From Aricia agestis (Eukaryota > Arthropoda > Insecta > Lepidoptera > Lycaenidae): a stretch of 64,000 bases of DNA. Shown here piece after piece: positions 45,201 through 54,211 of the stretch. The translations under genes were made by a program, and so were the position numbers. The notes under the pieces were generated by a model. It saw only the letters and a program-made list of their open reading frames with translations, made no database searches and was not told the origin of the DNA. Each line of letters starts with the position of its first letter. Within the stretch, counting starts at the first letter, position 1. The stretch covers positions 4,352,501 through 4,416,500 of the forward strand of contig NC_056406.1 in NCBI RefSeq assembly GCF_905147365.1. The letters are read 5' to 3'.

Positions 45201-46952
45201 ACGCCATTTGCTGGTATGTCTATTATAAGCGTCGGGGACTTCAATCAGTTACCACCGGTAGGAGACAACTGGGTTTTTCAGCCAAACAGTAGTCGAAATC
45301 CATTGGCACCCCTTGCTGGTGCTCCGTTGTGGGAACCATTCCGTCTCTTTATGATGACTGAAATAATGCGGCAAAGAGATGATCTGGCATTCGCAATAGC
45401 CTTAAACAATATGGCTGTCGGTCGGATGACTTCTATGGATATAGAGTTAATTAATTCTAGATGTTACAGTATTAATACTTTACCTATTGAGGCACATGGA
45501 GCGATACACTTATTTGCGACCAACAATGAAGTCGACAAATACAATAATCAAGTATTGTCTCGAATGAACACTGAAGGGTACTCGGTTAAAGCACTTGATG
45601 TGGTTTCTGGAGCACCAAATCCGCAAGCTGCTAGAAAAGCCTTGCAATCTGTAAATACTCTACCTACAATGCAGACCTACGGTCTTCCTAAGAATTTGTT
45701 TTTACGAGTAGGTGCACGTTATATGGTAACTGTGAATATTGACACTACAGATGGCCTTGTGAATGGTACTACCGGAATATTGAAGGCTATAGATTACGGT
45801 CGACACAAGAAGACAAGTGAAAAGCGGCCTTTACGTATTTGGGTTCTGTTCGATAAAAGTACGGGAATAGCTACAAGAAGTAAATGTCAAGTAACTTCTC
45901 GAAAACATCGTCAATATCTCAATTCGAATTGGACGCCATTAGATGCCGTCACTTATACTGTGAAAAGGTGGAAATCTTCAAATCTTGTAGTGCAGCGTAC
46001 TCAGTTTTCAATAGTACCAGCAGAAGGTATTACAATTCACAAGTCGCAAGGTGCCACCTTAGAAAAAGTTGTGGTCCATATTTCTAAAAATGTAAAAAGA
46101 TCGATGCTGTATGTAGCTTGTTCTAGAGCAATGTCATCGTTTGGACTGTTTTTAGTCGTGAATTCAGGTACATTTAAACCTCCCTCTGAAATATCAGAAT
46201 CGAGTGCTGTAAGTATAGAAATGAAAAGACTAGAACAAAACAAATTGGTACCATATTTTAAATTTTTGCAAACACCTGAAGATAATGCAGTTCAAATTGT
46301 ATTTCATAACGTGCAATCATTGCGCAAACATTTTTCAGACGTCATCATAGATCCTATTATTCATTCCTCCCATGCAGCATTGTTTGTTGAAACCTGGGGA
46401 TGTCGTAGAGACACTTTTGAACTTGATGGTTTTTATGAGGTGTGCAGAGTAGATGGTCCAGCTGTATCTAATGCAAATCCAGGTTGGGGATCTATCGCGT
46501 ATGTACGTCGCAATCTTAAGGATGCCGTGACAGATGGATCATGTAAAAGATATTATTTAAATAACCCAGGCGCTGCAAACGGCCATTGTGAATGCTTGCA
46601 TTTTGAAATGTTTAATATCAGAGTGATAACTGTATATAGGTCACCACAATGTCAAATTAATGTTGCAATAGAATGTATAAATACAACAATATTCGGCAGC
46701 AACCTCAATATGTACACTTCATCTTCTCGTCTGATTGTTGTGGGAGACTTCAATATAGATTTTAGAATGAATCCCCAAAATGGAATTTCCACATATTTTT
46801 CATCCATAAACATGTTTCCGTTAATAAACAGTAGCACTACACGAAGTTGTACAACTATTGATAACGTTTTTTCGAACTTCAATGTTCAATGTGGTACTAT
46901 TCATAACTTTTTCAGTCACCATTTACAGGTCTGGTTCAAATTTAATACTTAA
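42243..46952 (+). CDS. Helentron Rep / Pif1-like helicase / endonuclease
   Basis: 1569 codons in one frame. Rep (HUH nuclease, nicks and joins single strands): FMTISAAETQWPHLIK, HRIEFQNRGSPHAHMMLW (HxH, about residues 351-353) and CSVYIVDYINKADRG (two Tyr, about 529 and 533). Helicase (SF1, Pif1-like): Walker A SGGAGVGKSLL (about 870), LIILDEISMLGSR (about 958), SVGDFNQLPPVGD (about 998), EIMRQRDD, TIHKSQGATLEKVVVH (about 1265), YVACSRAM. C-terminal AP-type endonuclease (about 1345-1555): VFHNVQSL, FVETWG, VVGDFNIDF, FFSHH. The true N-terminus is in the preceding open frame. No internal stop in 4.7 kb: the best preserved long gene in the window. Confidence 0.93.
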   Translation: MHAVVSALPRHASDSHIITLVLKRKMCYKHGRQERIRPAIVREAAKYLVQTDLFKELNITYDDNWAYDDEVDGDNDRIDNNECTCELGELIDEPVNPGNAETLLDNEQDVVITMAPGEGKYPLSLLYDGFLEELAFIKIHGGIKRQFKIKLSSSDIMKSEITRHDRRAMRPDYLFTLLKKQQMTQIGGHIATCLRKKTVNGAPILVNNLLNDDYLQNLIQHDDGYRILSSVRNSPAHWEEEKKKLLAMIRQFGVPTLFMTISAAETQWPHLIKQLKSTVDKEEVSLEESQNIPYAEKVRLIQSDPFICATFFETRYKELKKTWLSPVGPFGKLKINHQYHRIEFQNRGSPHAHMMLWIEDAPIFIPGDQSSTEKVIMFVDQIISCNSEDLDEDLVKIQTHKHTHSCHPKPSRPCRFGIPFFPMDKTRLLTPLEEDNPSLKEWKEVSKKLKDDLVNIPPHLTFDEYLASTELNIEKYIWAVRSTLKRPKIYLQRRPKDVMVNPFCKKVLELQRANMDCQFILDPFACSVYIVDYINKADRGMSNLLRAAVEEAKNGNSSIRDSLRAISKVFLNSSEISAQEAIYCLAGLPMSQASESDVYINTGHPNERVGILKSFIDLQSLDPSSTDIFKKKLLDHYKNRPSDQTFDTMSLAYFAAYYTFSTKISRTHEGENTDHECIGNWIELLNNDGYVRKRRKPRVIRFRRYNRAQDPDNFYREQLMLCTNWRDEISELVNDVINLEQKFIELSDEIRSESLQFNLLGGPDEFEALLDAIRNVDKDEEDEDSAVKEKARPLDDYELETQEGDPDHCLQLHGNQSDLVGGAIAQPAVLCEDDVLRLVRIFNCDQRHFVLHVGHIFTQESPPPFYYFVSGGAGVGKSLLIKGLYQYLMLMFNRVPGINPDDARILLCAYTGKAAFGIGGQTVHSTFGLPVSQCGQTMPELSASIANTLACKLAKVRLIILDEISMLGSRTLNQINRRLQQIFHTDTPFAGMSIISVGDFNQLPPVGDNWVFQPNSSRNPLAPLAGAPLWEPFRLFMMTEIMRQRDDLAFAIALNNMAVGRMTSMDIELINSRCYSINTLPIEAHGAIHLFATNNEVDKYNNQVLSRMNTEGYSVKALDVVSGAPNPQAARKALQSVNTLPTMQTYGLPKNLFLRVGARYMVTVNIDTTDGLVNGTTGILKAIDYGRHKKTSEKRPLRIWVLFDKSTGIATRSKCQVTSRKHRQYLNSNWTPLDAVTYTVKRWKSSNLVVQRTQFSIVPAEGITIHKSQGATLEKVVVHISKNVKRSMLYVACSRAMSSFGLFLVVNSGTFKPPSEISESSAVSIEMKRLEQNKLVPYFKFLQTPEDNAVQIVFHNVQSLRKHFSDVIIDPIIHSSHAALFVETWGCRRDTFELDGFYEVCRVDGPAVSNANPGWGSIAYVRRNLKDAVTDGSCKRYYLNNPGAANGHCECLHFEMFNIRVITVYRSPQCQINVAIECINTTIFGSNLNMYTSSSRLIVVGDFNIDFRMNPQNGISTYFSSINMFPLINSSTTRSCTTIDNVFSNFNVQCGTIHNFFSHHLQVWFKFNT

Positions 46953-47254
46953 TTAATATTTTTGAACCAGATTTCTAAATAGTGACTAAAAAACTTAGTA
47001 AATAAATAACTTTAATAAAAGAACTTTCGCAAGTCTGCTGCAAGGCTAGTATAAGTGTTTCAGTTATATTATAGATAAATGATATGTGTTAATATAAAAT
47101 AAAGGATTACTTAAACGATAAAGAGATCTTTGTCTTAAATTTATGCTCCTCCATCTTTCCCCATTGTAATGTTATGAATTTCATTTTGCAATAAAAATAC
47201 CATAGTTATGACTCGATTGTCGTAATGAACGAACTTTGTAAACCTTGCAGGTTT
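46953..47254. other. Helentron 3' untranslated region
   Basis: AT-rich with no ORF, between the Rep/helicase stop codon and the inverted GTACGGAACCCT motif. Confidence 0.6.
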
Positions 47255-47925
47255 GTACGGAACCCTCGGTGCGCGAGTCCGACTCGCACTTGGCCGTTTT
47301 TTTTTATATAAGGATTACTTTGTTAAGTTTAGAGCATTAGTCACATAGGAAAAAAACTAAGTGGCATGTTTTGTTGCATTTAGTTTAGATTTAAAAGAAT
47401 ACTGTGCAATAGATAAGCACTTTTTAAGTTTTTTATAAATAAATGTTGATTTAATGTTGGTGTTTGGTTTTATTTAATAGTAATTTGTAGACAAGTGTAC
47501 ACAGAGGTGTAAAATTACATACATTTTATTAGCATTAAAAAATAGGCACATATAACCATAAGCGCCCTTTTTTTATAAAAATATATTAACGAGTTGTAAC
47601 AAAAAAAGTTGAAAAAAAGGCATTTGAGGATGAAAGGACACATATGGCTAGATGCGTTTATTCAACCTAGTTTGTAAAATTTATTATAATGGTTTTTGTT
47701 AAAAAGAAAATGTTTTTTCGAGTTTTTAATTAAATTAATTAAAATAATATTAATTTTATTAATTAGTATTAAAGACAATCAATATGTCCACGATTTCCAA
47801 TTTGATTTTTTAAATTATCTTAATAAAATCAAAGACAGCAAACGATTTCCCGTTTTGTTCACTTAAATGCATTTTTCTCGGATTTAACTTTGTGTTAGAT
47901 GCGCCCTTCTTACTATCGGGGGCAG

Positions 47926-49831
47926 TATTAGCTTTCCAGATTTTAATAAAACATTTGTAATTACCACCGACGCTTCCGATATTGCGTTAGGTGCTGTTTT
48001 AAGTCAAGATAATCATCCGATATCTTATGCTTCTAGAACTTTAAGTAATACAGAGCAAAAATATAATACAACGGAAAAAGAATTATTAGGAATTTTATAT
48101 GCAGTAACACAATTTCGACCTTATATATACGGAAGAAAGTTCATTTTAAGAACAGATCACAAAGCATTAATTTGGTTGTCTAAATTAAAAGAGCCTAATC
48201 AACGTCTTACAAGATGGAAACTAAAACTTCAAGATTATGACTATAGTATAGAGCACGTGAAAGGTAAGGAAAATCATGTAGCCGATGCACTTAGTAGAAT
48301 CAAACTATTCCACACATCAGACAATGAGTCTATTAAAGCCCAATGTAGTACACATCCTTCTTTAAACAATACCCCTTTAAACTCAAACATAAATTCTTGG
48401 ATGTCCGATAGCGAGGTAGCGAACAAAGACAATGCGTCATTAGTAAACCAAAGCAACGAGTCTTCAATAAACGCAGTGCATTCATGTCAGGACGGAAACG
48501 ATTCCGGCATACCTTCTATTCATAGTTATCCATCCAAACGGTTAAGACATGTAGTGTTTGAATTAGCCCCGTATAGCGAAGCAAAAAGGGAAAATGGTAT
48601 GTTATATTTTTGTATATCACCAGATAGTAATATGTACGATAAAATAAAAGAATATAATATGTTAGAATATTTATCCACCGGTAATTATGCGTTTATCATC
48701 CCTAACGATGAATTATATTATAAAGTTTCCGAAGTTTATAGGAAAGAGTTTGATCATTCGAAGTTTAAACCAGTTAGGTATACGAAAACATTAATAGAAG
48801 TAGATAGTAGGGAGGAACAGTTAAAATTAATTAAGGAACATCATTTAGTAGATAATAGACACACAGGTATAGAAAGTATGTATAAACAAATGAGAGAAAA
48901 GTATTATTTTGAAAAAATGAGAAAGTTAATTAAGAAATATGTAAATAATTGTGAACTTTGTAAAACAGAAAAATATAATAGACATCCTAATGTAACTTTA
49001 TCCTTAGAAACAGAAACTCCTAATGAGCCTATGGAAATCTGGCACACCGATTTTATGTCATTAGAAAGAAATTGGTATCTAACCATAATAGATAAGTTTT
49101 CGAAATTTGCTATTATTAAACCTGTAGAAAAGAGAAGAGTTTACGATACTTTAGCGGAAATTTTTGCGATGATAGGAGCACCGAAGAAAATTGTTCACGA
49201 TGGAGAGCAGTCCTTTTGTAGTGAGATAATTAAAGAATTATTTTCAACTTATAGTATACAAGATCATACTACATCACCACAACACCATAAATCAAATTCG
49301 GATGTAGAGAGACTTCATAATACTATTCAGGAATTATTTAGATTACAAAAAGATTCTGATTTAGATAATACTCAAAAAATTAATTATATTACACACGCCT
49401 ATAATAATACTACACATAGTGCAATTAATATGTCCCCATTTGAAGTGCATTTTGGTAGAAAGCCTAGATTGCGAAGTTTTGAAAACATGAAAGTAGTTAT
49501 ACAAAGGTACACTGCCCAGCAGAAAGAATTTTGTAAAAATTTAAATAAAAATGTAAAGGAGTTATTAATTAAGCAAAAAGAAAGTAGAAACAATAGAATA
49601 AATAAAGGTATTAAAAACGTTAAGACTTACAAAGTAGGTGACGTTGCATATTTAAAGAATAGTATGGTGGACCGACATAAGACGAAGTCGAGATTTTTGG
49701 GTCCATACACTATTGTAAGCGTAGAACCTAATAATAAATACACGTTAAATAATGGTAGGACATATAATTTGGAAAAACTTGAAATTGTTTCAGAATCGTC
49801 GTCATCACTGGCTACAAGTTCAGGAAATTAA
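47926..49831 (+). pseudogene. pol C-part: RNase H and integrase
   Basis: Open in one frame from 47924 to the stop at 49831, the 3' part of the interrupted pol. RNase H: FVITTDASDIALGAVLSQ, TTEKELLGILYAVTQFRPYI, LRTDHKALIWL. Integrase zinc region: HHLVDNRHTGIESMYKQM and CELCKTEKYNRHP. Catalytic core: EIWHTDFMSLERNWYLTIID (Asp), GAPKKIVHDGEQSF (Asp), SNSDVERLHNTIQELF (Glu), then FEVHFGRKPRLRSF. The C-terminus overlaps the env frame from 49783. A one-base difference at the insertion point puts the two pol halves out of frame even with the insertion taken away. Confidence 0.9.
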
Positions 49832-51253
49832 CGCCAGACGAAATTGTAACTTTAGTAGACTCAAAACCATCCCGTATAATAGAAGGACAGTGGACAATTA
49901 TCCATAAGTTAGAAATAAAGCCTATAAAATATAGTTTAAAGAGCATTCGTAGTTCTGTAACGTACGCTGGAACGAGATCTAAGATTGAAGATTATAAACA
50001 TATTTACCAACGTATTGAAATAATATTAGAGCATGTAGAAGACATTTGTAAACATTTAAATATACAAAGTAGAGTTAAGAGAGGATTAATTAATGGGTTA
50101 GGATCTATTATTAAAGCCATCACTGGAAACTTAGACCAGGATGATTTGAATAAAATTCAAAAGGATTTAGAAACTTTAAGAGTTGCATATAATAAGCAAA
50201 TATCTGTAACAGATGATACTTTAGAAGAGTATAATAAACAAATTAGTAATATAACTAATATTCAAATTGAAATAAATGAGCAATTTAGAACTGTGTTAAA
50301 TAATAAAAATCAGCAGAAGATAGCTCTATCATTATTGCTGCAAGCTCAAACTTTGCAAGATGTGGCAGAAAGACTATCTACGGCAATTACGTTTGCTGAA
50401 CATAATATGTTTCATTATGAAATATTGCAATCACACATTTTAGAAGAAACTTTAAATAATATTCCCAAGGAAGTAATGATATCTAAAAATTTTAATGATA
50501 TAGAGACCTTCATAGAAGTAGCATGTAGAATTATAGATCAGACAGCATATTTCATAATAAGGATACCTTTAGTTAAAGCGAAATATTATAGTACTCGAAA
50601 ATTTTTTCCTATAATCCAGTCCAATCCTTCCTGTACCTATCCTATAATACGAAAGGTAACATTGGCATACGAAAATGAAGAAATGTATAAAACCGAAGAT
50701 TGCATCGAATTAGATAACTTAATATGTAAAGGAAAATTAGTACAGGTGGATTCGTGCGAAACGGAGATAATATACAGAAAAGAAAGTAATAAATGTAAAA
50801 CTGTCCATGTAAGGTATCCCATACAGGAAATCACCGAAATATCACCCAAAAGTATCTACATGTATTTTAATAAAAGAACGGAAGTCAGCATCGACTATAA
50901 TAATCATAAAGAGATAACATGGTTAAAAGGTTCCAATATACTCTATGGCGAGAATTGCAAATTGAATGTTTCAGGTTTGAAAATGCTGCAAACAAAGGAG
51001 TCCAGCGACAAAATTATTATTGCAAACATCGAGATTCCCGTAATCGAAACAGCAACGGAGATCAACTTATTTACGATCCTAAAAAGGTTGAAAACAGGCT
51101 AAAACAGTTGAAGAATCTGGAAGCATTCGACTTCAACCAGCAGCACCAAATAATCCAGTACAGTTGGGTAACAACCTTAACCATAATTATAATATTAATA
51201 ATTCTGCTTAAATTCCTCAGATCCGGAATTTGGAAATCCCGGACTTCAAATTT
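49783..51253 (+). pseudogene. env-like gene of the errantivirus-type element (frameshifted)
   Basis: Third gene, in the position of an errantivirus envelope glycoprotein. It is open from 49783, overlapping the end of pol, with no early ATG; env of this group is normally made from a spliced RNA. A basic furin-type site RVKR (50071-50082) is followed by a Gly/Ile-rich stretch suited to a fusion peptide, then coiled-coil-like sequence. The frame ends at 51100-51102. A hydrophobic segment suited to a membrane anchor (TLTIIIILIILLKF, about 51176-51217) lies in another frame, so a frameshift near 51070 separates it from the ectodomain. As written the product would lack its anchor. I did not see a signal peptide. 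Confidence 0.75.
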
Positions 51254-51254
51254 A

Positions 51255-51263
51255 GGGGGGGAG
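51255..51263 (+). other. Polypurine tract
   Basis: GGGGGGGAG directly before the 3' LTR, the plus-strand primer of LTR elements. Confidence 0.8.
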
Positions 51264-51630
51264 AGTAACGCCACCCGGAACCTCACAGTTAGTTTTAAAA
51301 AGGAGATTAACGCAAATACTAAAGTATATGAAGAACATCCGGAAACGTCGATGATGACACCTTGGACAGTAAACCGAGCGCTGCTGATAAACAATAAGCC
51401 GGAGTAAACATTATTGTTGGAAACAAGAACAAAGAACCATTGAAACGCTACTTCATGGAAACCACCACTACCGCGCCACCTGCTATATAAAGGCCAACAA
51501 GCGGCAGAACGGGGATTCATACTGTAGCTTCACCTTAGTTAAGACCTTAGTTTTATATAACCTTGTAATTCCTTGTATTCATTTAAATAAAGTTTTTTTT
51601 AAGAAACTATAAGTTTCAAGTATTTTGACT
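51264..51630 (+). repeat. 3' LTR of the gypsy-type element
   Basis: 367 bp, from AGTAACGCC to TATTTTGACT, followed by the TGCA duplication. It lacks the 12-bp and 9-bp segments present in the 5' LTR. Confidence 0.93.
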
Positions 51631-51948
51631 TGCATGTAGTAAAAACGGTTCTTTCAATATTACAAACAGACACTCCAATTTTATTTATACACATATATAT
51701 ATACATATATTATGTATAAATGTATAAAGTATAGATGTATATATGTATAGATTATTATCAGAGGGCCAATTTCGGAAGAAGATGTAGAGGAAAATTTGTG
51801 CGAAGGAATGGCAGGAGAGTCACCAGATTTAAGAATATAATGAAAATACTAGTAGTAAGTAGGGAGTTACGCTGATTATTTTAAGAATTCATTAAAATGT
51901 GTCAAAATATTGTTGTTGTTTTCTTAGAACTAAAACCTTCTTGAAAGA
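51631..51948. repeat. Retroposon repeat continued after the gypsy element
   Basis: 'tgcatgtagtaaaaacgg', 'acagacactccaattttatt' and a TA-rich run: the continuation of the repeat at 30412-30648 and 31383-31410. From about 51760 nothing is recognised. Confidence 0.55.
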
Positions 51949-52620
51949 TTGAACTTTTCTCGTCCCATCGACACCCCTTGTAGGTCCAATGTCAGACAAA
52001 CCTTTCCCTCTCATCCCATCGCACCAACTTTTATTCCTACTCCTTCACAGTCCATGCAGTTATTGCAGTGGACTGTGGAACTCACTGCCACAATCCGTTC
52101 GTTCGTTCCTGAAATTATTGAAAAAATTGCGAACATCCTGAGTGTCTTGCCATGTGGGTTTGACATGAATTATATTTATTTTGAAAATTATTGTCTCGAA
52201 ACAGCAACATTGTGCATAGATCGTTACAACTGGTATAGAATGAGTGCATCTGTGCACAAGCTACTATTACATGGTGCATAAGTTATAAAAGAGCTACCTA
52301 TACCAGTGGAGAAGTTTTCTGAAGATGTGCTGGAAACTAGTCAAAAATAATATAAAAGTTTACGACATTTCCATGCCAGAAAAACGTCTAGAATCCATAC
52401 TAATACTGATTTTGTGCGCCGGATGCTAAGAGGTTCATCCATCAAAACGGTCATCAAACTCGAACAAACACTGCCACCGCAACGCCTCCGCGCCGCTGCA
52501 GTCCTGCTTTACTCTATATCGTTGTTTCCTTTTGTTTCGAAATCCTATACTGGCATAGAAATAGCCCAGGAACACAAAAACGTTTAGTAGGTATGTAACT
52601 TACAGACTCTGTATTTTTAC
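51949..52620 (+). pseudogene. Remnant of a transposon-associated protein of uncertain family
   Basis: A frame with MQLLQWTVELTATIRSF, YNWYRMSASVHKLLLHGA, stop, VIKELPIPVEKFSEDVLE, stop, YKSLRHFHARKTSRIHTNTD. 'MPxSxHKxLxHG', 'LSEDxxExxxK' and 'HTRKTSRxHTNED' is a block order I recall from repetitive insect proteins, but I cannot name the superfamily. Two stops show decay. The sequence at 52440-52620 is non-coding and leads to a possible 3' splice site before the next pseudogene. Confidence 0.4.
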
Positions 52621-52621
52621 A

Positions 52622-53590
52622 GGTTTTATTTAACAACACGCAGAGTGTGTGCCATTGGCGTTGGCAAAGGGTTGAAAGTGCAGTCAGACCACCCGCTCCA
52701 CCACCGGTACAAGAAGCAAACGACGAGCTTCAAGCACAAAACAATGTAATACACGTTCCGGAGTATTAACGAACACCAAACACTGCTAGGCATTGTATTT
52801 TCAATAACTGTCGTAATGACACTCGTCATGGAATACCAGAAGTTATAAAAATACACACTTTCTGTGAACACAAGCTGTACATCCCCGACAATACTAGAGC
52901 ATGTCGAGAACACCCAGAGAGTAACATCTGGAGCGAATTACCTGAACACTACAATGTCACCAATGACTTTAGTGCCACACAATTCAGTGATATTTGTGAC
53001 ATTATGAGAAATGCTTTACACCGAGGTCCTAGGCAAGATTTTAATGCAAGAGGTGCTGTTACGAACGAAGAAATGCACTTTTGAACCGGACGTAGTTGCG
53101 AGCAACTCGATGAGATATTGGAACAAGCTCCATCATTGAGCCAGAGATGTAAAAATCCTACAATCGCTTTAGGTATTGTTCTAACGAAGCTGCGAACTGG
53201 TGACTCAAATGAGAGGCTTGCGACGTTATCCAATATGTCAAGAGAAAACCTTGAGCGATTGATGGCTATAACACGTGATTGTCTTACCAATGATTCTGTT
53301 GATCAGCGCTTAGGATTAGACCATATAAATAGAAATGAGATTCTATGTCGAAACCGGATGACACCAAAAGTTTTATTTGGAAATAATGCAAATAATAAAG
53401 CAATCTTAATATGCGACAGGACTTATATGTATATACTCGTATAAAAGTTCTAACTACTTATTCCAGCGGCAGTCGTACAGCTTACACAAGTTCCAAAATC
53501 TTTCAAAGCCGGTTGTTATAGTCACCACAGATGGATAGGTCACAGGGCCACATGCTGCTACCAAGACAGATGCGAACATAATGAGCTGAG
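52622..53590 (+). pseudogene. Harbinger-type transposase, third family member
   Basis: Related to the pseudogenes at 17157 and 19456 but clearly diverged. N-terminal zinc-binding part: ARHCIFNNCRNDTRHGIPEV and HKLYIPDNTRACREH. Then FSATQFSDICDIMRNALH, LTKLRTGDSNERLATLSNMS, LGLDHINRNEILCRNR, VLFGNNANNKAILICDRTYM, and, after a frame change, YSLHKFQNLSKPVVIVTTDG (catalytic Asp) followed by a TAG and TKTDANIMS. Stops at about 52768 and 53082. The Glu-containing part is lost: at about 53590 the sequence becomes a mariner element. Confidence 0.7.
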
Positions 53591-54211
53591 ATGGATCACT
53601 GGTATACGCCAGTGACCAAGGAACAGTCGAAACAGTGGACTTCACCCGGCGAACGTGCTCCGAAGAAAGCGAAGACTATCCTATCAACCGGTTATGGCCA
53701 CCGTTTTCTGGCATTCACACGGTGTGATCTACATCGACTACTTGGAGAAGGGTAAAACGATCATAGGGCTGTACCATGCCGAATTATTGGGACGATTCGA
53801 CGCCGAATTGCAGAAAAAACGGCCCTATTTGGCGAAGAAAAAAGTGCTCTTCCACCATGACAACGTACCGGCTCACACTACCGCTCTCGCCACGGCCAAA
53901 TTAGTCGAACTACTGCCTACCGTATTCTCCAGATCGCAGGCCCCGTGCGACTTTTTTTTATTTGATATTTGAAAAAGTCACTCCGCGCCGGGCAGAAATT
54001 TGAGTCGAATGAGCAGGTTATTGCCGCCACGAAGGCCTATTTTGCAGACCTCGAGAACGCATATTTTTCAGACGGGTTAAAGAAGTTCACATCGCTGGGT
54101 CAAGTGTATCGATCTAAAAGGAGACTAAAAGGAGACGTCGAGAAATAAATCGCCATTTTTCTAAAATTTTCGTTTTTCTTTTGTAGGCTAAGTACTTATC
54201 GGACCACCCTA
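53590..54211 (+). pseudogene. Mariner transposase, 5'-truncated, with 3' terminal repeat
   Basis: Mariner-type sequence from HWYTPVTKEQSKQW: TSPGERAPKKAKTIL, then after a frame change MATVFWHSHGVIYIDYLEKG, LLGRFDAELQKKRP, KKKVLFHHDNVPAHT (second catalytic Asp), a damaged stretch where SPDLAPCD is expected, APCDFFLF, then in another frame KFESNEQVIAATKAYF-type sequence and SDGLKKFTSLGQVY. The 3' terminal repeat reads, inward, GGGTGGTCCGATAAGTACTT and ends at TA (54210-54211), as for mariner. The N-terminal DNA-binding part, first Asp and 5' terminal repeat are missing. Confidence 0.8.

Larger units (their letters stand above)
38826..47300 (+). mobile_element. Autonomous-type Helentron
   Basis: Rolling-circle element. 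The left end AGGGTTCCGTACC (38828) is matched by an inverted GTACGGAACCCT near the right end (47255-47266), followed by a hairpin (GCGAGTC-C-GACTCGC, 47273-47287) and CTTGGCCGTTTTTTTT. A left-end sequence repeated inverted just inside the 3' hairpin is the Helentron pattern, as is the gene set OTU protease + Rep + helicase + endonuclease. There is no target duplication: the flanks are T-rich. It lies inside the DNA transposon at 34516-47925. The same two ends occur in a short lepidopteran repeat that I recall. Confidence 0.88.
34516..47925 (+). mobile_element. DNA transposon in gypsy pol, TATT target, itself hit twice
   Basis: Left end CTTCCCCCGATAGTAAGAAG; right end, read inward, CTGCCCCCGATAGTAAGAAG, continuing as GGCGCATCTAAC on both sides. 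TATT is present at 34512-34515 and 47926-47929. 13,410 bp in all, of which about 0.5 kb is a LINE piece and 8.5 kb a Helentron, leaving about 4.4 kb of its own. Both subterminal regions carry many related motifs (gcgccctttata, gcgtccttatacc, gacgtttttatac, gtgcctttatac). It encodes the transposase at 35740-38519. The superfamily is not settled; a 4-bp target and subterminal repeats would fit Sola or a relative. Confidence 0.88.
31411..51630 (+). mobile_element. Gypsy/errantivirus-type LTR retrotransposon, interrupted
   Basis: Complete in outline: 5' LTR, tRNA-Lys primer site, gag, protease, RT, RNase H, integrase, env-like gene, polypurine tract, 3' LTR. TGCA is duplicated at 31407-31410 and 51631-51634, the 4-bp size of gypsy-group elements; the LTR ends are AGT...ACT. 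Without the 13.4 kb insertion at 34516-47925 the element would be about 6.8 kb. Every gene carries at least one frameshift or stop, so this copy is inactive. Confidence 0.92.
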
